From: Paenarthrobacter aurescens TC1
GTDB taxonomy: Bacteria; Actinomycetota; Actinomycetes; Actinomycetales; Micrococcaceae
Reading direction: 5' to 3'
DNA: 64,000 bases
NCBI GenBank assembly: GCA_000014925.1
Contig: CP000475.1
Span: 1-64,000, forward strand
The stretch's first letter is position 1, and each line of letters starts with the position of its first letter. Shown in pieces: positions 48,657 to 58,267 of this stretch. The position numbers and the translations under genes are program-made. The notes beneath the pieces were generated by a model. The model was given only the letters and a program-made list of their open reading frames with translations, had not been told where the DNA came from and did no database searches.

Positions 48657-49460
48657 TCATGGTTCTTCGGTTGTCGACGCCGGCACTCGGCCGAGGTCGC
48701 GGTCTTTGAGCCGGTAGGAGTCGCCCTTGAGGGCAACGACCTCGGCGTGGTGGACGAGCCGGTCGATCATCGCGGCGGCGACGACGTCGTCGCCGAAGAC
48801 CTCGCCCCAGCGGCCGAAGGGCTTGTTGGAGGTGACGATCAGCGAGGCGCGCTCGTAGCGGCTGGAGACGAGCTGGAAGAACAGGTTGGCGGCCTCGGGC
48901 TCGAAGGGGATGTAGCCGACCTCGTCGACCACCAGCAGCGGGTAGCGGCCGAGCCGCACCAGCTCGTCGTGGAGCCGGCCGGCGTGGTGGGCCTCGGCGA
49001 GCCGGGCCACCCACTCACTTGCGGTGGCGAACAGCACCCGGTGCCCGGCCTGGCAGGCCCTGATCGCCAGGCCGATGGCGAGGTGGGTCTTCCCGGTGCC
49101 GGGTGGGCCGAGGAAGACCACGTTCTCGCGTGCGACGACGAAGTCGAGGGTGCCTAGGTGGGCGATCAGGTCGCGTTTCAGCCCGCGGGCGTGGTCGAAG
49201 TCGAACTCCTCCAGGCTCTTCCGCGCGGGGAACCGGGCGGACCGGATCCGGCCCTCACCGCCGTGGGACTCCCGGGCGGAGACCTCGCGTTGCAGGCAGG
49301 CGACCAGGAACTCCTCATGGGTCCAGGACTCCGCCCGAGCCCGCTCAGCCAACCGCGGCACCGCCTCCCGCAGCGTCGGCGCCTTCAACGCCCGGGTCAG
49401 GAAGCTCACCTCACTGGCCAGGTCGCGCTGCGCAGCAGCCGCGGTCTTTCGGGCGGTCAT
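48657..49460 (-). CDS. istB: IstB-like transposition ATPase
   Basis: A 267-residue DnaC/IstB-type AAA+ ATPase: Walker A GPPGTGKTHLAIGLA (about 118-132), Walker B LLVVDEVGYIPFEP (about 183), and SLIVTSNKPFGRWGE as sensor region. IstB loads onto target DNA and activates the IstA transposase. It is encoded immediately after istA with a 4-base overlap. Length and motifs are complete, so it is probably functional. Confidence 0.95.
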   Translation of the reverse strand: MTARKTAAAAQRDLASEVSFLTRALKAPTLREAVPRLAERARAESWTHEEFLVACLQREVSARESHGGEGRIRSARFPARKSLEEFDFDHARGLKRDLIAHLGTLDFVVARENVVFLGPPGTGKTHLAIGLAIRACQAGHRVLFATASEWVARLAEAHHAGRLHDELVRLGRYPLLVVDEVGYIPFEPEAANLFFQLVSSRYERASLIVTSNKPFGRWGEVFGDDVVAAAMIDRLVHHAEVVALKGDSYRLKDRDLGRVPASTTEEP

Positions 49461-50719
49461 GATGCGAACCCGCCTTCACCGCCGAGGTCGATGCCGAGGG
49501 CGGTGTCGTAGTCGCCCAGCGGGCGTTGTTCGACGGCGAGCTCGGTCTCGGCGTCGCGGACCGGCCGCAACGCCCCGACGCGGGTCCGCCGCAGCGTCTT
49601 GGCGGCCTGCAGGTGCTCGGGGTCGGTGATCGTCTGGTGCCAGGCCCAGACCCGCTGGTGGTCGGCCACCACGCGGCCTTCGCAGAACACCTTGACCCGG
49701 TCCAGGTCGGCGACCACCTCGATGCGGCGGCCGATCACCGCGGGGTGGACGGAGTAGTCGTTGGAGTCCAGCCGCACGTAGTGGTCCCGGGCCAGCCTCG
49801 TCGAGTGCCGCCAGCCGACCGCCGGGGCGACCGGTGGCAGGGTGAGCATCGCTTGCCGATCGGCTGCGATCCGGTCGGTCGGAGCGCAGCCCAACGCGCG
49901 GCGGGTGCGGGCGTTGACCTGGGTCAGCCAGCCCTGCAGCTGGACGTTGAAGTCGGCCGGGTCGCTGAACACCCGCCCGGGCAGGAACGAGCGCTCCAGG
50001 TAGTCATGGGCACGTTCGATGATGCCCTTGTGCTCCGGCTCGGCCGGCTTGAGCACGATCACCTTCGTCCCCAGCACCCCGCGGAACGCCTGGCAATCGC
50101 CGGTGAGCTCGATCCGGCCGCCACGGTTGCGGCCAATCGCGCCCTCGCCGTCCCAGACCAACAGCCGCGGCACCGCCCCGAGCGCGGAGATCAGCTGCCA
50201 CCAGCCGGCGAACAGGTCCTCGGCCCGCCGCGACGGGATCAAGATCCCCGACAGCCAGCGGGAGTAGCCGGTCACCATCGTCAACACCGGCAGCTGCTTG
50301 GGGCCACGGGTCTGCCCGAACCCGACCGGCAGCTGGATCGGTGGGAACCACAGGTCGCACTGGGCGATCTCCCCGGCCACATAGGTCGTCCGGCCCGCCG
50401 GGTCCGGCGGCAGGTAGGCCGGCCGCAGCTCAGCGACCCGCTCCTTGAACACCGTGATCCCACGCGTCCACCCCACGCGCTCGGCGATCACCGTCGCCGG
50501 CATCGTCGGCACCGCCGCAAGCTGCTGGCGGATCGCGTCCTCGAACGCATCCACCGCCGACCCCGCCGGCCGCCGCCGATACTTCGGCGGCGCGTCCGAA
50601 GCGATCGCGGCCCGCACCGTGTTCCGCGAGATCCCCAACGTCTTGGCGATCGTCTTGATGCCCAACCCCTCCGCTCGACGCAGCCGGCGGATCTCAGCCC
50701 AGTCCTCCACAGACAACAA
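49457..50719 (-). CDS. istA: IstA-like DDE transposase
   Basis: A 420-residue IS21 transposase. An N-terminal HTH (GLGIKTIAKTLGISRNTVRA) is followed by the DDE core: CDLWFPPIQLPVG (first Asp), RLLVWDGEGAIG (second Asp), and HKGIIERAHDYLERSFLPGR (Glu). The C-terminal beta-barrel-like part is complete. The stop overlaps the istB start. Together with matching ends and target duplication, this indicates an intact, recently acquired copy. Confidence 0.95.
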   Translation of the reverse strand: MLSVEDWAEIRRLRRAEGLGIKTIAKTLGISRNTVRAAIASDAPPKYRRRPAGSAVDAFEDAIRQQLAAVPTMPATVIAERVGWTRGITVFKERVAELRPAYLPPDPAGRTTYVAGEIAQCDLWFPPIQLPVGFGQTRGPKQLPVLTMVTGYSRWLSGILIPSRRAEDLFAGWWQLISALGAVPRLLVWDGEGAIGRNRGGRIELTGDCQAFRGVLGTKVIVLKPAEPEHKGIIERAHDYLERSFLPGRVFSDPADFNVQLQGWLTQVNARTRRALGCAPTDRIAADRQAMLTLPPVAPAVGWRHSTRLARDHYVRLDSNDYSVHPAVIGRRIEVVADLDRVKVFCEGRVVADHQRVWAWHQTITDPEHLQAAKTLRRTRVGALRPVRDAETELAVEQRPLGDYDTALGIDLGGEGGFAS

Positions 50720-50818
50720 CTCCCTTCTCCTCTCGAGCTCGCTTGAGCTCGAGAGTCAGTGCGAAGGGGGTCAAAATTCGGCCGACGCTCCGGGGTCAGT
50801 TTTCAGCCGTCGCTGACA

Positions 50819-51275
50819 AGCGACCGAGCGTTTAAGCTCCCAGCCCGGATCTGGAGTATCGGCATCTCTGCGGGCGCATATCAGCGGAATCTAAAGGCCT
50901 CCACCGCGCTGTCGACGCCACATGGCCGAACGGTCTAGAGGGGCCCCGCGCATCGGCGGCGACCATCACCTTGCCCGGAGCTGGTGCACGTCATCGGGCC
51001 TGTCCTCCGCGCGTACATACGAGATCATCACTGGTCCGCAGTGCAGCACTCGCGTGCGCGAACCGACCGACGACTCACCCGTCTTTTCCCCGCTCCTACC
51101 TCGATGTCACCCCGGATCGCGGCAACAGCGTGACGGGTGCGCGCTCAGCGGCATAGGAGAGTGCGATTCCGTGGGCGTCGGTCGAGCAGCCCGACGCCAG
51201 TTCCACGCCCGGGAAGCCATCCTGAACGGAATCGCCCCAATGCGTTGCCTCGTTAAGAACATCCTTGAGCGCTTG
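50819..51275. other. Intergenic stretch after the IS
   Basis: Nothing convincing is seen in these 457 bases apart from the AGCGA target repeat at 50819-50823. A plus-strand frame (50922-51530) runs antisense into the epoxide hydrolase and is not supported. Confidence 0.5.
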
Positions 51276-52424
51276 TCAATAGCCAAGTTCACCGAAGAAC
51301 GCACGGACATCTTCGACAAGGAGCCCCGGCTCCTCGAGTGCCGGGAAGTGCCCACCGGCCGCCATCTCGGTCCAGCGGCGCACGTCATAGCGGGCATCGA
51401 CCCAACTGCGGGGCGGGTGGTACATCTCGCGAGGGAACATCGCGCAAGCTGTCGGCACGTTGACGAAAGCCTGGTCATACCCGAACCTTGGCCTCATCGA
51501 CGAGTACTCGCGGTAAAGGCGCATCGATGAGGTGATGGTGCCTGTCAGCCAGTAGGCGGTTACGGTCGCCAGCAGTTCGTGTTTGCTGAAGCGTCGTTCC
51601 ACGTTCCCTTCGCAGTCGCTCCAGTTCTGGTACTTCTCCACGATCCACGCCGCCAGGCCCGCCGGCGAGTCGTTCAGGGCGTGTCCCAGGGTCTGGGGCT
51701 TGGTGGACTGGATGAGGTCGTAGCCCATCTCCTCAGCGAGCCACGCCTCCTCACGTTTCATGGCTGCGCGTTCGGTGCTCGTGACGGGGCTTTCGCGGAG
51801 TGGCCGGCGAACCAGCACCAGGTTCAGATGCAATCCCAACACACGCGCGGGGTCAGCCAACGCCATTTCGGTGCCGATCATCGAGCCCCAGTCCGTGCCC
51901 TGGATCGCGAACCGCTCGTAGCCGAGCTGTTCCATCAGATCGAGGAATGCGCGTGCCATGCGGCGTACATCCCAGCCCAGCGAGGTCGTCGGGCCGGACC
52001 AGGCGAATCCGGGCAGCGAGGGGCACACGACATGAAATGCGGCCTGGTTGGCTGGTGGGCTGGCCAAGGGTTCGATGACTTTGTGCCACTCATAGACCGT
52101 CCCGGGCCAGCCGTGCAGCATCAGAAGCGGCGTGGCATCCTCGCGTGGAGATCGGTGATGGATGAGATGAAGGTTCTCGCCGTCCACCGAGGTGAGGTAC
52201 TGATCGAACTGGTTCAACGTCGTTTCGACAGTGGACCAGTCGAACTGCTCTCGCCAGTAGGCGCAGAGATCGCGGACGTACTCGGTGGACAGGCCGAATC
52301 GACCGTCCGAGGATTCGAGTTGGTCGGGGAACCGGGTGGCGGCCAACCGCGCTTTTAGGTCCTCGAGGTCGGATGCGGCAGCCTCGACCCGGAAAGGTCT
52401 GAACCCGTCGATGTGCCCGCTCAA
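51276..52424 (-). CDS. Epoxide hydrolase (EHN-type alpha/beta hydrolase)
   Basis: A 382-residue microsomal-type epoxide hydrolase. The EHN N-terminal domain (FRVEAAASDLEDLKARLAAT) precedes the alpha/beta fold: oxyanion HGWPGTVYEW (about 103-112), nucleophile in AIQGTDWGSMIGTEMA (Asp about 177), and catalytic His in MAAGGHFPALEEPG (about 354). It opens epoxides to vicinal diols. It starts 4 bases after the cupin gene, so they are one operon, consistent with oxygenative breakdown of an aliphatic or aromatic compound. Confidence 0.88.
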   Translation of the reverse strand: MSGHIDGFRPFRVEAAASDLEDLKARLAATRFPDQLESSDGRFGLSTEYVRDLCAYWREQFDWSTVETTLNQFDQYLTSVDGENLHLIHHRSPREDATPLLMLHGWPGTVYEWHKVIEPLASPPANQAAFHVVCPSLPGFAWSGPTTSLGWDVRRMARAFLDLMEQLGYERFAIQGTDWGSMIGTEMALADPARVLGLHLNLVLVRRPLRESPVTSTERAAMKREEAWLAEEMGYDLIQSTKPQTLGHALNDSPAGLAAWIVEKYQNWSDCEGNVERRFSKHELLATVTAYWLTGTITSSMRLYREYSSMRPRFGYDQAFVNVPTACAMFPREMYHPPRSWVDARYDVRRWTEMAAGGHFPALEEPGLLVEDVRAFFGELGY

Positions 52425-52428
52425 CTCA

Positions 52429-52962
52429 TCACCAGAAGTAGCCCGGCGACGTGGGCATCGGGAGGTCGTTCACGGCGTGGAACTGCTCGATTTCCTGCTT
52501 CCACATCACTGGATCGCGCACCACCGCGGGGGTGAGGTCCTCATTGAGGAACTCCAAGGGGCCGCTGCTCCAGATCAGCACGGTGCACCCGTCGTCAGAC
52601 ACCTCCGTGTGGGTGTTGCCGGGCGGCTCGTAGACCAGGGTGCCAGGACCAGCCGACCACTGCTCCTCTATGTAGTTCAGAGTGCCTTCGAAGACCCACA
52701 GGAACAGCGGGGCATGATGCTTGTGGTAGGGCACGGGCTTGCCCGGTGGGATCTTGACGATGATGATCCACTCGCCCGTCTCCATGTTCAGCCGTAAGTA
52801 TTTCTGGTCGAAGTACCCGCTCGGCATCCACGGGTGGTCCTCGGAGTCGATCTTGATACCTAGCACCTTCGGGTCGACGACTGAGCGTTCGTGCTTCCAC
52901 TCGTCCGGGGGCAGGGTGGGCGCGCCAGGCAGATTGTTCAGCACAACTGGGCTCCGACTCAC
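52429..52962 (-). CDS. Cupin-domain dioxygenase-like protein
   Basis: A 177-residue single-domain cupin. Motif 1 is PGKPVPYHKHHAPLFLWVFE and motif 2 is PGTLVYEPPGNTHTEV, giving three His and one Glu for a metal. The pattern recalls 2,4'-dihydroxyacetophenone dioxygenase and ChrR-like cupins, so C-C cleavage chemistry is possible; substrate unknown. GTG 52962 is preferred because AGAGGTG lies upstream, giving a compact cupin. It sits 4 bases before the epoxide hydrolase and shares its operon. Confidence 0.75.
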   Translation of the reverse strand: MSRSPVVLNNLPGAPTLPPDEWKHERSVVDPKVLGIKIDSEDHPWMPSGYFDQKYLRLNMETGEWIIIVKIPPGKPVPYHKHHAPLFLWVFEGTLNYIEEQWSAGPGTLVYEPPGNTHTEVSDDGCTVLIWSSGPLEFLNEDLTPAVVRDPVMWKQEIEQFHAVNDLPMPTSPGYFW

Positions 52963-53463
52963 GAGGTGGCACCTCTCTTGGTCGTACGGCGAGCACCCGG
53001 CAACACACCTCGGGGAGCATGTCGCCAAGCTCTTCTGATCGTGGCTCCCATCATGCGAACGAGTTGGGTCGCGCGGTGAGTGCCGAGCGCACATCAGATG
53101 GCCGGTCAGTGTGCAACGAGCTCGCGCCTCCACGACGTCTCCCAGCGACGCCTCGACGACCGCTCATCGCCTGATGAGCCGAGCCAGCAAGGAATCAGGC
53201 GCCGCCTTCTCGACGTCCTTCTGGTCGCGCGTCCGCCGCACCGTTCGACGCGTGGTCCGATGCCCACTGCTCTTCGGCCGACTCTCGTCCGTGACGCCGC
53301 GGCGGTGAACCAAGAGGTCAAGCGTGTGCTCCGGTGGTCGCGGCGCTCTCCAGGCGCCACGACTCCGCGACGGACATGGCCGTTCGGCGTACGTCGGGTG
53401 CGAGGTAACGGTGACCGGGACGGCGGCACGATGGCCCATCCCGGTCACTGCCTTGGTGGTGCG
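52963..53463. other. Intergenic stretch, no gene supported
   Basis: These 501 bases lie between the cupin and permease genes. Short frames on both strands are Arg-rich and lack start signals. No repeat or hairpin stands out. The cupin promoter should lie here. Confidence 0.45.
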
Positions 53464-54990
53464 TCAGTCTCGCGACTGGCCCTCGCGGACGTACATCTCA
53501 TCGACGAAGATCTCCTCGAGTTCCTCATCGTGCAGTTGTCCGATGCTCTCGAAGCGCTGGCGGTCCGTCCGCCGCAGCCACATCGCGTAGGCGAAGCCGC
53601 CCACTGCAATGACGGCGACGTACAGCGGGATGAGCTTGACGACTAGGTTCTCCGTTCCCGCAAGGAACGTGATGTTCCGAAGGAGCAGCCACACCACAAC
53701 GCCCTGCGCGAGCGCACCGATGACGGGAGCCAGCATGGTCTTCCACCAGTCGCCGGGGCTGTTGCGACCCACGCGGTTGAAGTAGCCGATCACTGCGACC
53801 GAAACGACGAGCTGTACGACAATCACGGCAAGTGTGCAGAAGATCGGCAGCCAGGTACCGAGCTGCAGGAGCGGCTGGGCCCCACCGATGGCGAACAGCG
53901 CCACCGTCACGGTCGCGATCGACGCCTGGACAGCGGCTGCGAGGTAGGGGGACTTGTGAGTCTGATGAGTGCGTCCGAGCGCCTTGGGCAGGATGCCGTC
54001 CCTTCCAAGAGAGAACAGGTAGCGGGTTGCGTTGTTGTGGAAAGCGAACGAACAGGCGAAGAAGCTCGTCACCACCAGGAAGTCCATGATCGTGCGGATC
54101 GTGTGGACCGTGTGAAGATCTGCCAGCTCGAAGAAGTACTGGTCGAGCAGAGAGCCGGCCTTCGCCGGCGAATCCTTACCGAACCCGACGATGCCGGCGT
54201 AGGCAGCGAAGGTGTAAAAGATGCCCAGGGTCAGAACGGCGATGTAGGTGGCTCGCGGCACTGCCCGCTTGGGATCCATCGTCTCCTCGCCGTAGATCGC
54301 TGTGGTTTCGAAGCCGATCCACGACCAGAAGGCAAGGAAGAAGCCGATACCGACGGCCGGGGCCGTACCCCACTGGCTCGGGTCAAACGCTGAGGGAACC
54401 TGGCCCGAGCTTCCGCCCGATCCCACGGTCGCGATGCATACGACGAGTACGACCAACACCTCGACGGTCAGAAGGACGCTGAGGATTCGTGCGCCGTAGG
54501 TGATCCGGTAGAAGGAGATGACGAACATGAGAGCCAGCGCCGCGATGCTGCACCAGTACCATGCGATATGCAGGCCGAAGTGCGCTTGCAGCAGGGCAGA
54601 GGTGTAGAAGCCAAAGCCGCCGGCGATTGCCGGGGAGATCATGCTGTAGGCGGCCATGACCGTGAAACCGACGGCGAGACCGGTCGGTCGCCCGAGGCCG
54701 TGGGCTGTGAAGGTGTAGAAGGCGCCCGCTGACGTGATTCGCTTCGCCATCTGGGCGAACCCGACCGTGAAGGTCAGGAGGATGACGGTGGTCGCGGCGT
54801 AGGTGAGGGCTGTCGACATTCCCGCGCCGACATTGAGCGAAATCGGGATGTAGGCCGAGACCACCACGAGCGGCGCGGCAGCGGCCGTGACCATGAAGAC
54901 GATGTGGAAGAAACTGATCGAGCTGCGCAGCAGGTTCGTAGACGCGGAGGGTTCCGGCGTTCCCGACTGGGACGTCGCGGTTTGGGTCAT
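53464..54990 (-). CDS. APC-family amino acid/amine permease
   Basis: A 508-residue APC-superfamily permease with about 12 to 14 hydrophobic segments (SFFHIVFMVTAAAAPLVVVS; GFGFYTSALLQAHFGL; TYIAVLTLGIFYTFAAYAGI). The family motif GFETTAIYGEETMDPKRAVP is present. APC permeases import amino acids, polyamines or ethanolamine; the acidic C-terminal tail is not diagnostic. GGAAGG precedes ATG 54990. It probably imports the amine or beta-amino substrate of the locus. Confidence 0.88.
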   Translation of the reverse strand: MTQTATSQSGTPEPSASTNLLRSSISFFHIVFMVTAAAAPLVVVSAYIPISLNVGAGMSTALTYAATTVILLTFTVGFAQMAKRITSAGAFYTFTAHGLGRPTGLAVGFTVMAAYSMISPAIAGGFGFYTSALLQAHFGLHIAWYWCSIAALALMFVISFYRITYGARILSVLLTVEVLVVLVVCIATVGSGGSSGQVPSAFDPSQWGTAPAVGIGFFLAFWSWIGFETTAIYGEETMDPKRAVPRATYIAVLTLGIFYTFAAYAGIVGFGKDSPAKAGSLLDQYFFELADLHTVHTIRTIMDFLVVTSFFACSFAFHNNATRYLFSLGRDGILPKALGRTHQTHKSPYLAAAVQASIATVTVALFAIGGAQPLLQLGTWLPIFCTLAVIVVQLVVSVAVIGYFNRVGRNSPGDWWKTMLAPVIGALAQGVVVWLLLRNITFLAGTENLVVKLIPLYVAVIAVGGFAYAMWLRRTDRQRFESIGQLHDEELEEIFVDEMYVREGQSRD

Positions 54991-55341
54991 CGACTCTTGC
55001 CTTCCTTGTAGGACCCGGAGGGTGTTGCCCGGAGTCCAGCCGTGATGTCGGTCACGGAAACGTATGTGGCTCTGTGTGTGCGATGTATGTCCTCCGCGAA
55101 CACACAAGAGACCGCGTATGTGCAAACAGCATGCCGCCGGTTCCCGACGCAATCCGTGCTGCTGACATGCTGAGGGCAAGACCCAGTAGTACCGGAAAAC
55201 ATAGGTGGAAAGGTGCATTCAACCGGACGATCTGGCCCCAGATTCTGCGACCGGCGGGATGCTCAAGTGAGGGCAGCCCAGGCACTGTTATGAGATGCTC
55301 AAGGATCGTGTTCTTCCCAAAGCGGTGTCGAATGGGTGCGA
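54991..55341. promoter_or_regulatory. Permease promoter region with CGTATGTG repeats
   Basis: CGTATGTG occurs twice (near 55063 and 55114) with GATGTATGTC in between, and the region is richer in A and T than its surroundings. These may be binding sites for a regulator outside the window. No gene is supported in this region. Confidence 0.4.
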
Positions 55342-56937
55342 TCAATTGGCAGCGCGGGAGGCTTCGAGGAGCTGATCGACGCTGATGAACTTCTGGCGAG
55401 GCCGCCGGGCTTGCCGTCCGAGTGCGCGTTCGGCCTGGTCGATGCGGGCCCAGCCGTCCTTGTCCACGACGTCGGGTTGCCGCTCGCGCACCACCTTGTC
55501 GAGGACATCAGCGCTGGCGGTGGGTTCCTGAAGCGTCCCTCGCTCGAAATCGTTCAGCAGCGATTCGACGGTTTCGGTCGAGTCGACCTTGTTGGTGCCG
55601 ATCATCCCGGTCGCGCCACGTTTGAACCAGCCTGTGCAGTAGTGGCCGGAGAGCGGGGCACCGCTGCCAGTGAGTATCCGACCAGACTCGTGGAAAGTGG
55701 TTCCGCGACTGAGGTCGAAGGGCAGGCCATCGATTTCTCGGCCGCGGTAACCGATCGCGCGGACGACCAGTGAGGCCTGCACCATCTCGGCGGTGCCGTC
55801 CTGGCGACGGAATGTCACCGACTCGACACGGTCGGTACCTTCGAACGCTTCGGGAGTCAGGCCGAACCGGAACATCACAGTCCGACCGGGCGCTGGTGGC
55901 CGCTCAGCGACCTCCTGCAGGAGACGAACAGCGCGGTCTCGAGGGTCACCGTGGCCGACCTCTGAGCCTTCGGCACGCACAGCGACGTCGTCGGTGTGAA
56001 TAAGGCTGGAGAACTCTCCTGAGGTAAAAGCCGCGTGCTCTGGACCCCGTCGGGCCGTCACCATCACCTGCTCGAGCTCGCTGCCCATCAGCGCCTCCAG
56101 GGCGTGGTCAGAGATCTCAGTCCTTGCCAGGGCGTCGGCAGGGCGGGCAAGGATGCGTGCCACATCCAGCGCGACATTGCCGTTACCGATCACGATCGCG
56201 CGTTCACCAGAGAAGTCGAACTGGCGATCGGCGACATCAGGGTGGCCGTTGTACCAGGCGACAAACTCGCGTCCTGAGACGATGCCGGGGAGATCCTCGC
56301 CTGGAACTCCAAGCTTCCGGTCATCGCTGGCCCCGACAGCCCAGATGACCGCGTGATGATGTTCGAGGAGCTCCTCGAGGTTGATGTGACGGCCGATCTC
56401 GACGTTGAAATAGCAGGTGACCGCCGGTCGGGCCATCATCGCGCTGAACCGGCGGGTGATCTGCTTGGTTTCTGCGTGGTCGGGCGCAACGCCTGCACGG
56501 ACCAGACCGAACGGGGTCGGAAGCCGCTCGAAGAGGGTGACGCTGACCCCCTTGACGTCGGTCAGTGCGGCAGCCGCGTAGCACCCAGCCGGTCCGGTTC
56601 CGACAATAGCGACTCGCAATTCTGGCCGGTCCGCCGGAAGCGTATGACGAGGCGGTTCAACGGGAGAGGACTCGACGATCGGGTTGTCAACGTAGTAGTC
56701 AGCGTTCACGGCCAAGTACTCGCTCAACTCATCCGGAAGGTCCCATTCGGGGTGAATAGCGCTGACCGGACATTCATCCATGCAGGCGCCGCAGTCGATG
56801 CACGTGGCCGGATCGATGTACAGCTGTTCGGCGGTCGTGAAGTCCGGGTCGCCTGGCCGGGGTCGGATGCATTGGACGGGGCAGACCGGAATGCAGGAGG
56901 CGTCGCTACAGCACCCATGAGTGATCACGTAAGTCAT
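55342..56937 (-). CDS. Ferredoxin-fused ferredoxin-NADP reductase (FprB-like)
   Basis: A 531-residue protein. The N-terminal 75 residues are a bacterial ferredoxin with two Fe-S cluster motifs (HGCCSDASCIPVCPVQCIRP and CIDCGACMDECPVSAIHP). The remainder is an adrenodoxin-reductase-like NADPH-ferredoxin reductase: VAIVGTGPAGCYAAAAL (FAD, about 109-125), AIVIGNGNVALDVARIL (NADPH, about 244), and YCTGWFKRGATGMIGTNK at the C-terminal FAD site. It supplies electrons to an oxygenase (a P450 or Rieske enzyme), which must be elsewhere. It is transcribed divergently from the alcohol dehydrogenase. Confidence 0.9.
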   Translation of the reverse strand: MTYVITHGCCSDASCIPVCPVQCIRPRPGDPDFTTAEQLYIDPATCIDCGACMDECPVSAIHPEWDLPDELSEYLAVNADYYVDNPIVESSPVEPPRHTLPADRPELRVAIVGTGPAGCYAAAALTDVKGVSVTLFERLPTPFGLVRAGVAPDHAETKQITRRFSAMMARPAVTCYFNVEIGRHINLEELLEHHHAVIWAVGASDDRKLGVPGEDLPGIVSGREFVAWYNGHPDVADRQFDFSGERAIVIGNGNVALDVARILARPADALARTEISDHALEALMGSELEQVMVTARRGPEHAAFTSGEFSSLIHTDDVAVRAEGSEVGHGDPRDRAVRLLQEVAERPPAPGRTVMFRFGLTPEAFEGTDRVESVTFRRQDGTAEMVQASLVVRAIGYRGREIDGLPFDLSRGTTFHESGRILTGSGAPLSGHYCTGWFKRGATGMIGTNKVDSTETVESLLNDFERGTLQEPTASADVLDKVVRERQPDVVDKDGWARIDQAERALGRQARRPRQKFISVDQLLEASRAAN

Positions 56938-57151
56938 TGCTGGATCTCCGGCTGTTTGTTGCGGTTGCACGACCAGGCGCGTGCCTGACGCGGGAGAACA
57001 ACGGTATGCGTCGCTGTCTCACACCCTTGTGGTGCCGATGCACACGATCCGCGCCATGGCAGTGCCTCCCGCACGTTGTCGCGGATCGGCTTCGGCCACA
57101 CGATGGTCGGGCCAGCAGCCTCGACGACCAACCGCAGGGAGCCACCCACAG

Positions 57152-58267
57152 ATGCCGACGCAGGTCACCGCCGCCGTCATGACCAAGTCCGGGCAACCGC
57201 TCGACTTGCGGCCTGTCATCCTCGATGACCCGCTTGACCATGAGGTCCTGGTCCGGACGTTGGCTGCAGGGCTATGTCACAGCGACCTGCATTACCTGGA
57301 CGGATCCCTGGAGATCGAGCTGCCCGCGATCCTTGGCCACGAGGTAGTAGGTACCGTCGAGCGAGTCGGAGCGGCAGTATCGGGGCTCAAGATCGGTGAC
57401 CGGGTCGTTGCAACGGTGACGCCGGCGTGCGGCCTCTGCCGCCAGTGCCTGGCGGGTCGACCGACGCAGTGCATGCGTGTGGACCAGATGCGCGCTCGCC
57501 CTCGACCCAAGTTCATGACCACCGACGGCGAACCGATCAATGCGTTGGGGGGCATCGGGGCCTTCGCGGAGGCATTCGTCGTGAGCGAGGCTTCGCTTGG
57601 CGTGATCGATGATGCGATACCGGCCAAGGTGGCGTGCTTGTTAGGTTGTTGCGTTACCACCGGCGTCGGTGCAGCGATCCATGGCGCGCGCGTCACCGCC
57701 GAGGACACTGTCGCCGTCATCGGCTGCGGCGGGGTAGGAATCGCTGCAATCCAAGGCGCTCGACTGGCCGGGGCCCGCAAAGTCGTCGCCGTCGACACCT
57801 CCGAGCAGAAGCTTGAACTGGCCAAGCGGTTCGGTGCGACCGACGGTGTCGTGGCGCAACGCGAAGCAGTCGAAACGCTCGAGCTTCTTCGCGCCATCGA
57901 GCCCGAAGGATTCACCCACACGATCGAAGCGGTGGGTCGTGCAGCGACGGCGGAGCTTGCGTTCAATGCGCTGGGAGCGGCTGGAACCGCCACGATCTTG
58001 GGACTGATGCCTGCGGACACCGCCTTGCGCATCTCTGCTGATGCGCTCGTCTACGGCGATCGACGCATCCAAGGCGCATATATGGGCGCGAACCGGTTCC
58101 TCAGCGACGTGGACATCTTCACAGACCACTACCGCTCGGGCCGGCTCAATCTGGACGACATGGTGACGCAAGCCAGGACCTTTTCGTCGATCAACGAAGG
58201 GTTCGCCGCCATGACCGACCCAACCACCGTCAGGGTCGTCGTGGAGTTCGAGGACGCAGCCTCGTGA
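57152..58267 (+). CDS. Zinc-dependent alcohol dehydrogenase (class III-like)
   Basis: A 371-residue medium-chain dehydrogenase. The catalytic zinc ligands are in GLCHSDLHYL and GHEVVGTVERVGA; the structural zinc site is CGLCRQCLAGRPTQC. AVIGCGGVGIAAIQGARLAG (about 187-206) binds NAD. AGGGAG lies 12 bases before ATG 57152. It oxidises an alcohol to an aldehyde. It overlaps the next gene by 4 bases and leads a four-gene operon with ammonia-lyase-like, CoA ligase and aldehyde dehydrogenase genes. Confidence 0.92.
   Translation: MPTQVTAAVMTKSGQPLDLRPVILDDPLDHEVLVRTLAAGLCHSDLHYLDGSLEIELPAILGHEVVGTVERVGAAVSGLKIGDRVVATVTPACGLCRQCLAGRPTQCMRVDQMRARPRPKFMTTDGEPINALGGIGAFAEAFVVSEASLGVIDDAIPAKVACLLGCCVTTGVGAAIHGARVTAEDTVAVIGCGGVGIAAIQGARLAGARKVVAVDTSEQKLELAKRFGATDGVVAQREAVETLELLRAIEPEGFTHTIEAVGRAATAELAFNALGAAGTATILGLMPADTALRISADALVYGDRRIQGAYMGANRFLSDVDIFTDHYRSGRLNLDDMVTQARTFSSINEGFAAMTDPTTVRVVVEFEDAAS

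Larger units (their letters stand above)
48597..50818. mobile_element. IS21-family insertion sequence with 5-bp target duplication
   Basis: The ends are inverted: TGTCAACGCCGCCCGAAAAT inward from 48597 and TGTCAGCGACGGCTGAAAAC inward from 50818 on the other strand. Each end has a second internal copy of the GAAAATTGACCCC-like block, the repeated ends typical of IS21. AGCGA flanks both sides (48592-48596 and 50819-50823). istA and istB are intact. It sits 142 bp after the tRNA scar, so it entered next to the element boundary. Confidence 0.92.

Noticed and set aside
53080..53646. Plus-strand frame between cupin and permease
   Set aside because: It extends antisense into the permease C-terminus and is Arg-rich with no family pattern.
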